A program made the position numbers and the translations under genes. A stretch of 64,000 nucleotides of DNA from CAIWHR01 sp963734575 (lineage in GTDB: Bacteria > Pseudomonadota > Gammaproteobacteria > Burkholderiales > Casimicrobiaceae). How positions within the stretch are numbered: the first letter of the stretch is position 1; every line of letters begins with the position of its first letter. The stretch is from the NCBI GenBank assembly GCA_963734575.1, contig CAVTHT010000017.1:186001-250000 (forward strand), written 5' to 3'. Below are positions 7,125 through 21,931 of this stretch, piece after piece. The notes beneath the pieces are model-generated. The model did no database searches and was not told the origin of the DNA. It worked only from the letters and a program-made list of their open reading frames with translations.

Positions 7125-10100
7125 ATGCAACTACCCGAGATCTGCATCAAGCGGCCCGTCTTCGCGACGGTGCTGTCGCTCATCATCCTGCTGATCGGGA
7201 TCATCTCGTACACGCGGCTGTCGGTGCGCGAGTACCCGCGCATCGACGAGCCGGTGGTCAGCGTGTCGACGACGTATCGCGGCGCGTCCGCGGAGGTGGT
7301 CGAGTCGCAGGTCACGAAGCCGCTCGAGGATTCGCTGGCGGGCATCGAAGGGGTCGAGCTGATGACCTCGCAGAGCCGCTCCGAGACGAGCCGCATCAAC
7401 GTGCGCTTCTCGCTCAAGCGCGATCCCGATTCCGCGGCGGCCGACGTGCGCGACAAGGTTGCGCGCGCGCGCGGCAAGCTGCCGGACACGATCGACGAGC
7501 CGATCATCGCGAAGGTCGAGGCCGACTCGCAGCCGGTGATCTACATCTCGGTGGAGGCGGGCGACCAGTCGGCGCTCGAAGCGTCCGACTACGTCAAGCG
7601 CTACGTGCAGCCGCGGCTTTCGGTGCTGCCGGGTGCCGCCGACGTGCGCATCTTCGGCGAGCGCCAGGTGTCGATGCACGTCGATCTCGATCGCACGCGG
7701 CTCGCCGCGTACCGGCTCACCGTGCAGGACGTCGAGGACGCGATCCGCCGCCAGAACGCGGAGATTCCCGCGGGCCGCATCGAGTCGCAGGCGCGCGAGT
7801 TCACGGTGGTCGCCGAGACCGACCTGCGCTCGCCCGAGCAGTTCAGCAACATCATCGTCGCCAACGTCGGCGGTTATCCGGTGCGCATCCGCGACGTCGG
7901 CAAGGCCGAGATCGGGCCGGTCAACGAGCGCACCGTCTCACGCTTCAACGGCAGGCCGTCGCTCAACATCGGCGTCATCAAGCAGGCGGTCGCGAACCCG
8001 CTCGACCTCTCGAAGGCGGTGCGCGCCGAAGTCGAGAAGATCAACGAGGGCCTGCCGCCCGGGATGAAGCTCATCGTGTCGTACGACACGTCGGTGTTCA
8101 TCGACCGCTCCATCAAGTCGGTGTTCGAGACCATCGGCGAGGCCATCGCTGCTCGTGGTGCTCGTGATCTTCTTCTTCCTGCGCAGCCTGCGCGCCACGA
8201 TCATCCCGATCGTGACCATCCCGGTCTCGCTCGTCGGCGCGTTCGGGCTCATGTACGCGTTCGGCTTCACGATCAACACGCTGACGCTGCTCGCGATGGT
8301 GCTCGCGATCGGCCTCGTCGTCGACGACGCCATCGTGATGCTCGAGAACATCTTCCGGCACGTCGAGGAAGGCATGCCGCGCAGGCAGGCGGCGATCCAC
8401 GGCGCGCGCGAGATCGGGTTCGCGATCCTGGCGATGACGCTCACGCTGACGTCGGTGTTCGCGCCGCTCGCGTTCGCGACCGGCCGCACCGGGCGCCTCT
8501 TCATCGAGTTCGCGCTCACGCTCGCGGGCGCGGTGCTGGTGTCGGGCTTCGTCGCGCTGACGCTATCGCCGATGATGTGCTCGCTCCTGCTGCGGCACGA
8601 GACGAAGCACTCGACGCTGTATCTCGTGATCGAGCGCTGGCTGTGCGGCGCTCACCCGCGGTTACCGCCGTGCGCTTGGGTGCGACGTTGCACGCCCGCT
8701 GGGTCGTCGTGATCGGCTGGGTGGTCGTGCTCGCCGGCGGCGGCGTCCTGTTCGCGAGCCTCAAGTCCGAGCTTTCGCCGCTCGAGGATCGCGGCGTGTC
8801 TTCGGCCTGGTGACGGCGCCGCAGGGCTCGACGCCGCAGTACACGGCGGACCAGCTGAAGCCGATCGAGGAGCTCTACTCGCAGATCCCCGAGGCCGCGG
8901 CCTACACCGCGATCTCGGGCTTCCCGACGGTCGTCGACGGCAGCGCCGTGCTGCGGCTCAAGCCGTGGGAGGAGCGCAAGCGCAAGCAGCAGCAGATCGC
9001 CGACGAGCTGCGGCCGAAGTTCCAGCCGATCCCCGGCGCCATCGCGTTCCCGATCAATCCGCCGTCGCTCGGCCAGTCGTTCCGCTCGACGCCGATCGAG
9101 TACGTCGTCATGGCACAGGTGCCGTATGCCGAGCTGCAGCGCATCGTCGACCGCCTGGTCGAGGAAGCGCGCAAGTACCCCGGCATCCAGAACCTGCAGA
9201 TCGACCTGCGGCTCAACACGCCGGAGGTCCGCGTCAACATCAATCGCGACAAGCTGTCCGACATCGGCGTGCCCGTCGACACCGTCGGCCGCACGCTCGA
9301 GACGATGCTGGGCGGCCGGCAGGTGACGCGGTTCAAGCGGGACGGCGAGCAGTACGACGTGATCGTGCAGGTCGCGCCGCTCGATCGCACCACGCCGGCC
9401 GACATCAGCGACGCCTACGTGCGCGCGCGCGACGGAAGCATGGTGCAGCTGTCGAACCTCGTCGAGGTGCGCGAGGGCGTGGCGCCGCAGTCGCTCAATC
9501 ACTTCAACCGGCTGCGCGCGGTGAAGATCACCGGCACGCTGCTGCCGGGCTACACGATCGACGACGCGCTCAAGGCCATGGACGACGCCGCGAAGCGCTC
9601 GCTGCCGCACGACGGCGCAGACCGACCTCGACGGCCAGTCGCGCGAGTTCCGCGCGTCGGGCAAGGAGATCTACTTCACGTTCGTGCTGGCGCTGCTGTT
9701 CATCTATCTCGTGCTGTCGGCGCAGTTCGAGAGCTTCGTCCATCCGTTCGTGATCATGCTGTCGGTGCCGCTGTCGATGACGGGCGCGCTGCTGACGCTG
9801 TGGCTCACCGGCGGCACGCTCAACATCTACAGCCAGGTGGGGCTCGTCACGCTGGTCGGCCTCATCACCAAGCACGGCATCCTGATCGTCGAGTTCTCGA
9901 ACCAGCTGCGCGCCAAGGGCGAGACCCTGCGCGACGCGGTGATCGACGCCGCGACGCTGCGCCTGCGGCCGATCCTGATGACGACCGGCGCGATGGTGCT
10001 CGGGGCCGCTGCCGCTGGCGCTGGCCACCGGCGCCGGCGCGGAATCGCGCACGCAGATCGGGTGGGTGATCGTCGGCGGCATGGCGTTCGGCACGCTGCT

Positions 10101-10244
10101 CACGCTCTTCGTGGTGCCGACCGCCTACACGCTGCTCGCGGGCGGCATGCGCGCGTACGGATGCCGCACGCAGCCCGTGGCAGTGCCGCGCCGGTCGCCA
10201 TGCCCGCCCAGCGCGCGCCGCTCGCCGTGCACGGCGCCGACTGA
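7125..10244 (+). CDS. RND efflux transporter permease (frameshifted)
   Basis: An AcrB/MexF/MdtB-type proton-driven pump of about 1,040 residues when repaired. It begins MQLPEICIKRPVFATVLS with the first membrane helix. The proton-relay Asp pair appears in AIGLVVDDAIVMLENI, and the second-half helices include LALLFIYLVLSAQFESFVHP and GLITKHGILIVEFSNQLR. At least seven frameshifts interrupt it, near 8148, 8645, 8680, 8793, 9615, 10010 and 10160-10190. At 8793 the missing base is one T, restoring DRGVFFGLVTAP. Every expected segment is present and in order, so I read it as one intact gene with sequence indels. It pairs with the adaptor upstream; no outer-membrane channel gene follows. Confidence 0.85.
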
Positions 10245-10426
10245 CTGCGGCAATGCAGCACCTGCAGGCGCGCGGCCGGATGCCGCGAGCGCGCGCCACG
10301 GCAGCCAGCTGCACGCTACGAAGCGTCATCCGCGGGTCGACGCACCGTCGTGCTGCCGACGTCGATTTGAAATAGAATCCTGTCCGCAGAGGCACGCTGA
10401 TCGCCGATCCATCGCGAGGAGAACTC

Positions 10427-11751
10427 ATGTCGCACCGGTCTGTTTCCGTCGCGTCGTGCTCGCGGCCGCGCTGTTCGGCGTCGCCGCATCCGCCCAGGCC
10501 GTCACCGAATTCCAGTTCTGGCACGCCATGACCGGCGCCAACAACGACCGCATCAACGACTTCGCGAAGCACTTCAACGAGAGCCAGAAGGACTACAAGG
10601 TCGTCGCCGTCTTCAAGGGCAGCTATCCCGAGGCGATGTCCGCGGCGATCGCCGCGTATCGCGCGGGCAACGCGCCGGCGATCCTGCAGGTGTTCGAGGT
10701 CGGCACGGCGACGATGATGTGCGCGAAGGGCGCGATCAAGCCGGTGTACCAGGTGATGAGCGACGCCGGCGAGAAGTTCGACACCAAGATCTACATCCCG
10801 GCGGTGGCGGGGTACTACACCAACACCAAGGGCCAGATGCTGTCGTTCCCGTTCAACAGCTCGACGACGGTCTTCTACTACAACCAGGACGCGTTCGCGA
10901 AGGCGGGGCTCGACCCGAACCGCGCGCCCGCGACGTGGCCCGAGGTGATGGCCGCCGCCGCGAAGATCAAGGCGGCCGGCGCGTCGACGTGCAGCTTCAC
11001 GACGGGCTGGCAGTCGTGGGTGCAGCTCGAGAGCTTCTGCGCGTGGCACAACGTGCCGTTCGCGACCAAGGAGAACGGCTTCGCCGGCAACGATCCGAAG
11101 CTCGTGTTCAACGGCCCGCTGCAGGTGAAGCACATCGCCAACATGCAGGACTGGGCGAAGAAGGGCTACTTCACCTACGCCGGGCGCAAGAACGAGCCCG
11201 AGGCGAAGTTCTACAGCGGCGAGTGCGCGATGCTGACGACGTCGTCGGCCGCGTACGGCACGATCAAGCCAGAACGCCAAGTTCAAGTTCGTCGTCGCGC
11301 CGCTGCCGTACTACGCCGACGTGCAGGGCGCGCCGCAGAACACGATCATCGGCGGCGCGTCGCCTGTGGGTGATGTCGGGACGGCCGAAGGACGAGTACA
11401 AGGGCGTCGCCAAGTTCTTCACGTTCCTGTCGCGACCCGGAGCGGCAGGCCGACTGGCACCAGACCACCGGCTACCTGCCGATCACGCTGGCGGCCTACG
11501 AGCTCACCAAGAAGTCCGGCTTCTACGAGAAGAACCCCGGCACCGACGTCTCGGTGAAGCAGATGATCGTCAAGACGACCGACAAGTCGCGCGGCATCCG
11601 CCTCGGCAACTTCGTGCAGATCCGCGACGTCATCGACGAGGAGCTCGAGAACGTCTGGAGCGGCAAGAAGGACGCCAAGGAAGCGCTCGACGCCGCGGTC
11701 GCGCGCGGCAACGAGCTCGTGGAGCGCTTTGCTCGCACCGCGAAGGAGTAG
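10427..11751 (+). CDS. ugpB: Glycerol-3-phosphate ABC transporter substrate-binding protein UgpB (frameshifted)
   Basis: The periplasmic sn-glycerol-3-phosphate binding protein of the UgpBAEC importer, about 440 residues. The ATG at 10427 follows an AGGAGA site. A missing T near 10441 separates the first codons from the signal peptide (VVLAAALFGVAASAQA). The mature part begins VTEFQFWHAMTGANNDRIN and contains FNSSTTVFYYNQDAFAKAGLDP and YFTYAGRKNEPEAKF, all UgpB-like. Further breaks near 11270, 11363 and 11438 are each repaired by deleting one base, giving GGASLWVMSGRPKDEYKGVA. The ending is VERFARTAKE, stop 11749-11751. It is the first gene of a ugpBAECQ cluster. Confidence 0.88.
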
Positions 11752-11905
11752 GCAGCGGACGAGCGGGAGGATGTCCGGCTTGGCGGCGACGAGCGCAAGC
11801 CGGGCGCGCTCCGCGTGCGCCACTTAGCGTCGCGTCGGCAATTCGTTGCGCTCGTGCCATCGAGAGCATCATCAACGGACTTCCGATTCGGAACACTAGC
11901 GATCC

Positions 11906-12796
11906 ATGGAAAAGCGCGCACGGTTCCGCTCGTGGTGGCTGCCGTACGTGCTGGTGCTGCCGCAGATCGCCGTCACGGTGGTGTTCTTCTTCTGGCCGGC
12001 GGTGCAGGCGCTCTACCAGTCGGTGCTGCTCCAGGATGCGTTCGGCGGCAGCGTCCAGTTCGTCGGCGCCGAGAACTTCGCTCAGCTCTGTTCCACGACG
12101 AGCACTACCTCGCGTCGTTCCGGGTCACCGCGGTCTTCTCGGTGCTGGTCGCGGCGTCTCGGTCTCATCGATCTCGCTCGTCCTCGCAGTCTTCGCCGAC
12201 CGCGTCGCTGCGCGGCGCGACGGCCTACAAGACGCTGCTGATCTGGCCCTACGCGGTGGCGCCGGCGGTCGCCGCGGTGCTGTGGATGTTCCTGTTCAAT
12301 CCGACGCTCGGCATCATCGCGCACTGGCTGCAGCACGTCGGCGTGGACTGGAACTACGTGCTGAACGGCGATCAGGCGCTGCTGCTGGTCGTCGATCGCC
12401 GCGGTGTGGAAGCAGGTCAGCTACAACTTTCTCTTCTTCCTCGCCGGCCTGCAGTCGATCCCGAAGTCGCTGATCGAGGCCGCCGCGATCGACGGCGCCG
12501 GGCCCGGACGGCGCTTCTTCACGATCGTCTTCCCGCTGCTGTCGCCGACGACGTTCTTCCTGCTCGTCGTGAACGTCGTCTACGCCTTCTTCGACACCTT
12601 CGCGATCATCGACGCCGCGACCGAGCGGCGGCCCGGCCAAGGCGACCGAGATCCTCGTCTACAAGGTCTATCACGACGGCTTCAAGGCGCTCGACCTCGG
12701 CGGGTCCGCGGCGCAGTCGGTCATCCTGATGCTCGATCGTGATCACGCTCACCGTGGTGCAGTTCCGGTACGTCGAGCGGAAGGTCAGACTATTAA
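11906..12796 (+). CDS. ugpA: Glycerol-3-phosphate ABC permease UgpA (frameshifted)
   Basis: An inner-membrane permease of the MalF/UgpA type, about 295 residues, starting MEKRARFRSWWLPYVLVLPQ. Membrane helices and the EAAxxDGAGPGRRFF cytoplasmic loop, which contacts the ATPase, are visible (IEAAAIDGAGPGRRFFTIV). At least seven frameshifts occur, near 12085, 12155, 12205, 12395, 12625, 12735 and 12786. The last repair yields the stop TAA at 12794-12796. All segments are collinear with UgpA. It lies between ugpB and ugpE. Confidence 0.83.
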
Positions 12797-12804
12797 GGCC
12801 CGTC

Positions 12805-13658
12805 ATGATCGAGACACCGGCCGCCCGTCCTGACGTTCGTCAGCCATCTCGTGCTGGTGCTCGGCGTGGCGATCGTGGCGTTCCCGGTCTACGTCACGTT
12901 CGTCGCCTCGACCCAGACGTCGGAGGAAGTCCTCGCCGCGCCGATGTCGCTCCTGCCCGGACGCCACCTGGTCGAGAACTACCTCGCGGTGCTGGCGCAC
13001 GGCGCCGGCGAGGCGACGGCCGGCGTGGGCCGCATGATGTTGAACAGTCTCGTGAGCGCGCTCGTCATCGCCATCGGCAAGATCGCCATCTCGCTGCTGT
13101 CGGCGTTCGCGATCGTGTATTTCCGGTTCCCGCTGCGCACGTTCTTCTTCTGGATGATCTTCGTCACCCTGATGCTGCCGGTCGAGGTGCGGATCCTGCC
13201 GACGTACAAGGTCGTGTCGGACCTGCACATGCTCAATACGTACACGGGTCTCACGCTGCCGCTGATCGCGTCGGCGACCGCGACGTTCCTCTTCCGGCAG
13301 TTCTTCCTGACGATTCCCGACGAGCTCGCCGAGGCCGCGCGCATCGACGGCGCCGGGCCGCTGCGCTTCTTCTGGGACGTCGTGGTGCCGCTGTCGCGCC
13401 CGAGCATCGCCGCGCTGTTCGTCATCCTCTTCATCTACGGCTGGAACCAGTACCTGTGGCCGCTGCTCGTCACGACCGACGAGAACATGTACACGACCGT
13501 CATCGGCATCAAGCGCATGATCTCGTCCGGCGGCGACGCCGCGATGGAGTGGAACCTGGTGATGGCGACGGCCATGCTCGCGATGCTGCCGCCGGCGCTG
13601 CGTGGTCCTGCTCATGCAGAAGTGGTTCGTCAAGGGCCTCGTCGATTCGGAGAAATGA
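12805..13658 (+). CDS. ugpE: Glycerol-3-phosphate ABC permease UgpE (frameshifted)
   Basis: The second permease of the Ugp importer, about 284 residues. It starts at ATG 12805 just after ugpA. The EAA loop is LAEAARIDGAGPLRFFWDV, and GWNQYLWPLLVTTDENMYT is a strong UgpE signature. A break near 12825 separates the first codons from the membrane domain. Another near 13603 (one extra base) is followed by the ending MQKWFVKGLVDSEK, stop 13656-13658. ugpC starts 42 bases later. Confidence 0.85.
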
Positions 13659-13700
13659 TGCGCGCTGTTCCTACGCGACCTCGAGACGGGAGCGCGGCGC

Positions 13701-14768
<1,068 letters not shown>

Positions 14769-14785
14769 GCCTCGGGGGAGTGCAC

Positions 14786-15586
14786 ATGAGCGACACCAAG
14801 GCCGCACAACGGACGGCGGCGGGCAACTGGCCCTATCCGCGCCTCATCGCCCATCGCGGCGCAGGCAAGCTCGCGCCGGAGAACACGCTGACCGCGATGC
14901 GTGTCGGGCAAGCCCATCATTATCGCGATGGTGGAATTCGACGTGAAGCTCGCGCCGACAACGTCGCGTTCCTGATGCACGACGCGACGCTCGAGCGCAC
15001 CACCACCGGTCGCGGCCGCGCCGACGCGCTGCCGTGGCGCGAGCTCTCGCGTCTCGACGCCGGCGGCTGGCATTCGGCGCAGTACGCCGGCGAGGCGTTG
15101 CCGACGTTCACCGCGATCGCGCGCTGGGCGCGTGCGCACGGCGTCGCCTGCAACGTGGAGATCAAGCCCACGCCGGGTCGCGAGCGCGAGACGGGCGCCG
15201 CGGTCGCGCTCGACGCCCAGGCGCTGTGGCGCGATGCCGAGGTGCCGCCGCTGCTCTCGTCCTTTTCCGAGGACGCGCTGATCGCGGCACGCGATGCCGT
15301 GCCCGAGCTGCCGCGCGCGCTGCTGCTGGACGAACTTGCCCGCCGACTGGCTCGCGCGGCTGCAACGCCTGGAATGCGTGGCGCTCGACGCCAATCACAA
15401 GGTGCTGAGCGAGGCCGTCGTGCGCGCCGCGCACGCCGGCGGCTACCGCGTGCTCGCCTACACGCTGAACGACGCGGCACGCGTCCAGGAGCTGGGCGCT
15501 GGGGCGTGGACGGCATCATCACCGACGCCGTCGACCGCATCGCGGCGGACGTGCTGCCGCCGGCACCCGCGCTGTCCCGCGGCTGA
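14786..15586 (+). CDS. ugpQ: Glycerophosphodiester phosphodiesterase UgpQ (frameshifted)
   Basis: A cytoplasmic GDPD-family enzyme that splits glycerophosphodiesters into glycerol-3-phosphate and an alcohol, about 260 residues. Catalytic motifs are LIAHRGAGKLAPENT near the N-terminus, FLMHDATLERTTTGRG, NVEIKPTPG, and the C-terminal WGVDGIITDAVDRI. ATG 14786 follows GGGGAG. Frame breaks lie near 14905-14950, 15345 and 15500; the segment between the last two continues in another frame as ECVALDANHKVLSEAVVRAA. It completes the ugp cluster and has no signal peptide. It converges with the MFS gene downstream. Confidence 0.86.
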   Translation: MSDTKAAQRTAAGNWPYPRLIAHRGAGKLAPENTLTAMRVGQAHHYRDGGIRREARADNVAFLMHDATLERTTTGRGRADALPWRELSRLDAGGWHSAQYAGEALPTFTAIARWARAHGVACNVEIKPTPGRERETGAAVALDAQALWRDAEVPPLLSSFSEDALIAARDAVPELPRALLLDELARRLARAAATPGMRGARRQSQGAERGRRARRARRRLPRARLHAERRGTRPGAGRWGVDGIITDAVDRIAADVLPPAPALSRG

Positions 15587-16839
15587 CCGCGACGCGCGGA
15601 TCGCTCGGCAATCCTACGAAGCCGCGCGCGCCGAGCGGGCGTGCGATCGCGCGCTCGTCGACGGGAAGGTTGAGCAGTCCCGCGAGCACGCCGAGAGCGA
15701 TCGCCAGCCACCACACGACGTCGTAGCTGCCGGTGGTGTCGTACAGCTTGCCGCCGAGCCATGCGCCGAGGAAGCTGCCGATCTGGTGGCTGAAGAAGGT
15801 GATGCCCGAGAGCATCGCCATGTACCGCACGCCGAACATCTGCGCGACGATGCCGTTGGTGGGAGGCACGGTCGACAGCCACAGCAGGCCGAGCGCGACG
15901 GCGAAGGCGTAGACGGTGGTCGTGGTGAGCGGCAGCAGGATGAACAACAGGATCACCACGCTGCGCCCGAAGTAGATCGCGCGAGAGAATGTAGCGCTTG
16001 GGCATGCGGCTCCCGAGCCAGCCCGTCGAGTACGTGCCGATGATGTTGAAGAGGCCGATGAGCGCGAGCGCGGTCACGGCCACGCTCCGCCGGGAAGCCG
16101 TGGTCGGCAAGGTACGCGGGCAGGTGCACCCCGACGAACACGACCTGGAAGCCGCAGACGAAGAAGCCGATCGTCAGCAGCAGGTAGCCGCGATGCGCGG
16201 CGGCCTCGCGCACCGCGGCCGAGGCCGACTGGTGCCCTTGCGCATGCGACTCGCGACGCTCGACGAGCGCCGCCGCGAGCGGCGCCATCAGCAGCGCGAT
16301 CGCGGCGAGCGCGAGCAGCGCGCCGTACCAGCCGACATGCGTCAGCAGCACCTGCGTGACGGGGAGCAGCGCGAACTGGCCGAACGAGCCCGCGGCGGCC
16401 GAGATGCCCAGCGCCATGCTGCGCTTCTCCGGCGGGTACGTGCGGCCGAGCACGCCCTGGATGACGCTGAAGGTGACCCCCGACAGCCCGACGCCGATGA
16501 GCACGCCGCACGTCAGCACCATCATCAGCGGCGTCGTGCTGTGCGCCATCAGCACCAGGCCGAGGACATACAACGCGGTGCCTGCGAGCACCATGCGGTG
16601 CGCGCCGATACTTGTCCGCGAGCATGCCCGCGAACGGCAGCGTCGCGCCCCACGCGAGGTTCTGCACCGCCATCGCGAGCGCGAACGTCTCGCGGCCCCA
16701 GTGCAGGTCCGCGCTCATCGGCTGCAGGAACAGCCCGAAGCCATGCCGGATGCCGAGCGACAGGGTGAGGATGAGGCCGCCGCAGGCGAGGACGACTGCG
16801 GGTGTGCGCCAGTGCGGCGTGAGCGGCGGATGTTGTCAT
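15519..16839 (-). CDS. MFS transporter (frameshifted; exact 3' end uncertain)
   Basis: A major facilitator permease of about 420-440 residues when repaired. The ATG at 16839 lies in an ATGA overlap with the stop of the MarR gene. Segments in order: LACGGLILTLSLGIRHGFG, LAWGATLPFAGMLADKYR, LTCGVLIGVGLSGVTFSVI, VLLTHVGWYGALLALAA, GFFVCGFQVVFVGVHLPAY, GLFNIIGTYSTGWLGSRMP and FFSHQIGSFLGAWLGGKLYD. Frameshifts are near 16810, 16605, 16085 and 15965. The frame used at the end runs to 15519 and overlaps the convergent ugpQ, so the true stop may differ. It is probably regulated by, and co-transcribed with, the MarR gene. Substrate unknown. Confidence 0.75.
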
Positions 16840-17327
16840 GGTTCGGTCCCGAGGTTCGCTGCGCCATGCAGTGCTGGGTGGAGCGACTTCGAGCTCGCCC
16901 AGCGTGTCGATCAGCGTGGTCGAGGCGCTCCGCGCCGATGTGCGCGGCCACGACCTGCTGCGCGCGCCGCCAGATAGGGGGTCGCTGCGCGCAGCGCCGT
17001 GCGTCCTGCGCCTGTGAGCGCGATTTCCCGCGTGCGTGCGTCGTCGCCGGCCACGACGCGGACCAGCCGCCGCGCGACGAGTGGATCGAGGTTGCGCGAG
17101 AGCGCAGTGCGATCGAGCAGCAGCTTGGCCGCGAGCTGCGAAATGCGGGTCGGGCCGTCCTGGTCGAGCCTGCGCAGCAGCGAGAACTGGGTGACCCGCA
17201 GCCCCGAAGGCGCCATCGCGTCGTCGTAGAGCTGCGTCAGGGCGCGGGTCGCGCGCCGCAGGCGACCGCACGCACAGGCGGGAGAGGGGAGGCGCGCAAC
17301 CGGCGCGCGTTCAGGGGCGCTGGTCAC
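16836..17327 (-). CDS. MarR family transcriptional regulator (frameshifted near C-terminus)
   Basis: A winged-helix MarR regulator of about 160 residues. The helix-turn-helix region is FSLLRRLDQDGPTRISQLAAKLLLDRTALSRNLDPLV, followed by the wing VRVVAGDDARTREIALTGAG. The start is taken as GTG 17327 (VTSAPERAPV), just downstream of a near-palindromic operator candidate at 17340-17370. The frame is lost near 16965 and restored beyond (PYWRRAQQVVAAHIGAERLD). The most natural stop is the TGA at 16836-16838, overlapping the MFS start as ATGA. MarR proteins typically repress a neighbouring transporter until a small aromatic ligand binds; that role here is inferred. Confidence 0.75.
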
Positions 17328-17339
17328 CGGAATAGGAGC

Positions 17340-17370
17340 AGGTGCACATATATTGCGAGTATATGCACCT
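17340..17370. promoter_or_regulatory. Candidate MarR operator (inverted repeat)
   Basis: The left arm AGGTGCACATATA (17340-17352) and right arm TATATGCACCT (17360-17370) form an inverted repeat, with one unpaired C in the left arm. It sits just upstream of the MarR start at 17327, where it would overlap the promoter. AT-rich palindromes here stand out from the GC-rich surroundings. Confidence 0.6.
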
Positions 17371-17434
17371 TTCAGCGCAACCCGCAAGCCCGTTCACGGC
17401 ACGGACTGCTTGCCGGTGCCCAGGCGTCGGCGGG

Positions 17435-18923
<1,489 letters not shown>

Positions 18924-19101
18924 GGTGCGTCGCGATGGCTCGGTTGCGGCGTGCCCGTGGCACGGCTTAAAATCCAGTGTTTGGCCGCCGATTGTAGCCA
19001 AGTTCGCTGCCCGTCCCGCGGGCGCCCGCGGGAGCGTTCGCGAGCCCGCGCAGCGCAGATCACCGGGCGCGATGCGCGAGCGCCTCCGCCTCCCGATCCG
19101 A

Positions 19102-19649
19102 ATGCCCCTTCCGCCCACTCCCGTCGCCCGCCGCCGCCTGCATGTCCGCCGCATGGAATTCGAAGGTTTCCGGCGTGAGGACGGGCTGTTCGACATCGAG
19201 GCACGGCTCGTCGGACGTCAAGGACGACGACTACACCCTGATGACCGGGGTGCGCCCGGCCGGCGACGCCATCCACGACCTGTGGGCGCGCGTGACGATC
19301 GATCGCGACTTTCTCATCCGCGCCGTCGCCACCTCCACCGAGCGCATGCCCTATCCCGGGCGCTTGCGAACGCATCAACGCCGCCTACGCGAAGCTCGTC
19401 GGCACCAACCTGCTGCACGGCTTTCGCGCGGCGCTCTACGAGGCCATGGGCGGGGTGCAAGGCTGCACGCATCTCACCGAGCTCATCGCGGCGATTCCCA
19501 CGGCCGCGCTGCAGACCTTCGCCGGATTGCGTCGCGAGATCGAGCCGGGCGAGGGCAAGCCGTTCCAGCTCGACCGCTGCCACGCCCTGGAGCAGTCCAC
19601 CGACACCGTGCGCGAGTTCTATCCGGCCTGGTATCGCGGCGCGGCGTGA
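19102..19649 (+). CDS. DUF2889 family protein (frameshifted)
   Basis: A cytoplasmic protein of about 182 residues matching DUF2889. The N-terminus RRRLHVRRMEFEGFRRED plus GLFDIEARL and the C-terminal CTHLTELI and PFQLDRCHAL regions are characteristic. Two breaks, near 19205 and 19368, split it; repaired it is of normal family length. The ATG at 19102 (MPLPPTPVARRR) is used; 19072 is an upstream alternative. Function unknown. It is followed by sucC after 70 bases. Confidence 0.72.
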
Positions 19650-19719
19650 CCCGCAACGCTCACCGTCCGCACGCGTAACCCAGCTTTCTTCCGCAAGCCG
19701 CCGTTCCAAGGAGCCGCCG

Positions 19720-20911
<1,192 letters not shown>

Positions 20912-20922
20912 ACGAGGGACTC

Positions 20923-21802
20923 ATGTCGATTCTGGTCAATCAAACACCAAGGTGATCACGCAGGGCATCACCGGCAAGACCGGTCAGTTCCACACGCGCA
21001 TGTGCCGCGAGTACGCGAACGGGCGCGACTGCTTCGTCGCCGGGGTCAATCCGAGCAAGGCCGGCGAGGACTTCGAGGGCATTCCGATCTATGCGAGCGT
21101 GCGCGAAGCGAAGCAGGCGACCGGAGCCACCGTCAGCGTCATCTACGTGCCGCCCGGCCGGCGCGGCGGCCGCGATCGACGAAGCGGTCGATGCGGGACT
21201 CGATCTTGTCGTGTGCATCACGGAAGGCATTCCTGTACGCGACATGATCGCGACGCGCGATCGCATGCGCAACAAGAAGACGCTGCTGCTCGGACCGAAT
21301 TGTCCCGGGCATCATCACGCCCGACGAGATCAAGATCGGTATCATGCCGGGCCATATCCACACGCAAGGGCCGCATCGGCGTCGTGTCGCGTTCGGGAAC
21401 GCTCACCTACGAAGCGGTCGGCCAGCTGACGGAGCTCGGGCTCGGCCAGTCGACCGGCGGTCGGCATCGGCGGCGATCCGGTGAACGGCCTGAAGCACAT
21501 CGACATGCTGAAGCTCTTCAACGACGATCCCGGATACGGAAGCCGTGGTGATGATCGGCGAAATCGGCGGCAGCGACGAGGAAGCGGCGGCGCTGTGGGC
21601 GAAGGAGCACATGAAGAAGCCCATCGTCGGCTTCATCGCGGGCGTCACCGCACCACCCGGCAAGCGCATGGGTCACGCCGGGGCGATCATCTCCGGCGGC
21701 AAGGGCACGGCGCAGGAGAAGCTCGAAGTGATGGAGGCATCGGGCATCAAGGTGACGCGCAACCCCGCGGAGATGGGGAAGCTGCTCCAGTCCGTGCTGT
21801 AA
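20923..21802 (+). CDS. sucD: Succinate-CoA ligase alpha subunit SucD (frameshifted)
   Basis: The alpha subunit, which carries the phosphohistidine, about 293 residues. It starts MSILVNQNTKVITQGITGK once one A is restored near 20943. CoA-binding VAGVNPSKAGEDFEGIPIY, LLLGPNCPGIITP and the phosphohistidine region KRMGHAGAIISGG are present. Further breaks near 21165, 21308, 21369, 21458 and 21530 are mostly single extra bases (for example at 21530, repairing to DDPDTEAVVMIGEIGG). The 3' part from 21545 is clean and ends at TAA 21800-21802. Confidence 0.9.
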
Positions 21803-21931
21803 CCGGCGCGATGCGAGTCGAGCGCGGCCACCGGCCGGGCTCGCAGCGTGCGTCGGCGGCATCAGGCGAGGCTCCGGGCCGCGCCACGGCCGGGCGGGAA
21901 GACCCGGCGGCAAAACAGGAGGAGGCGTTTC

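Noticed and set aside
4649..7507. A 950-codon minus-strand frame covering the second Bug gene and running across the efflux adaptor
   Set aside because: Only the part up to 5689 resembles a protein family; the rest is antisense to a clear RND adaptor and is an artefact of high GC.
8148..10190. Several separate RND or membrane-protein genes in different frames
   Set aside because: The fragments are strictly collinear with one AcrB-type pump and have no own start signals.
10245..10426. PhoB box before ugpB
   Set aside because: No CTGTCAT-like direct repeats at 11-bp spacing; only a TAGAAT (10373-10378) as a weak -10.
21803..21931. yybP-ykoY (Mn2+) riboswitch before the TerC gene
   Set aside because: The conserved internal-loop sequences could not be found; only GC-rich short stems are present.
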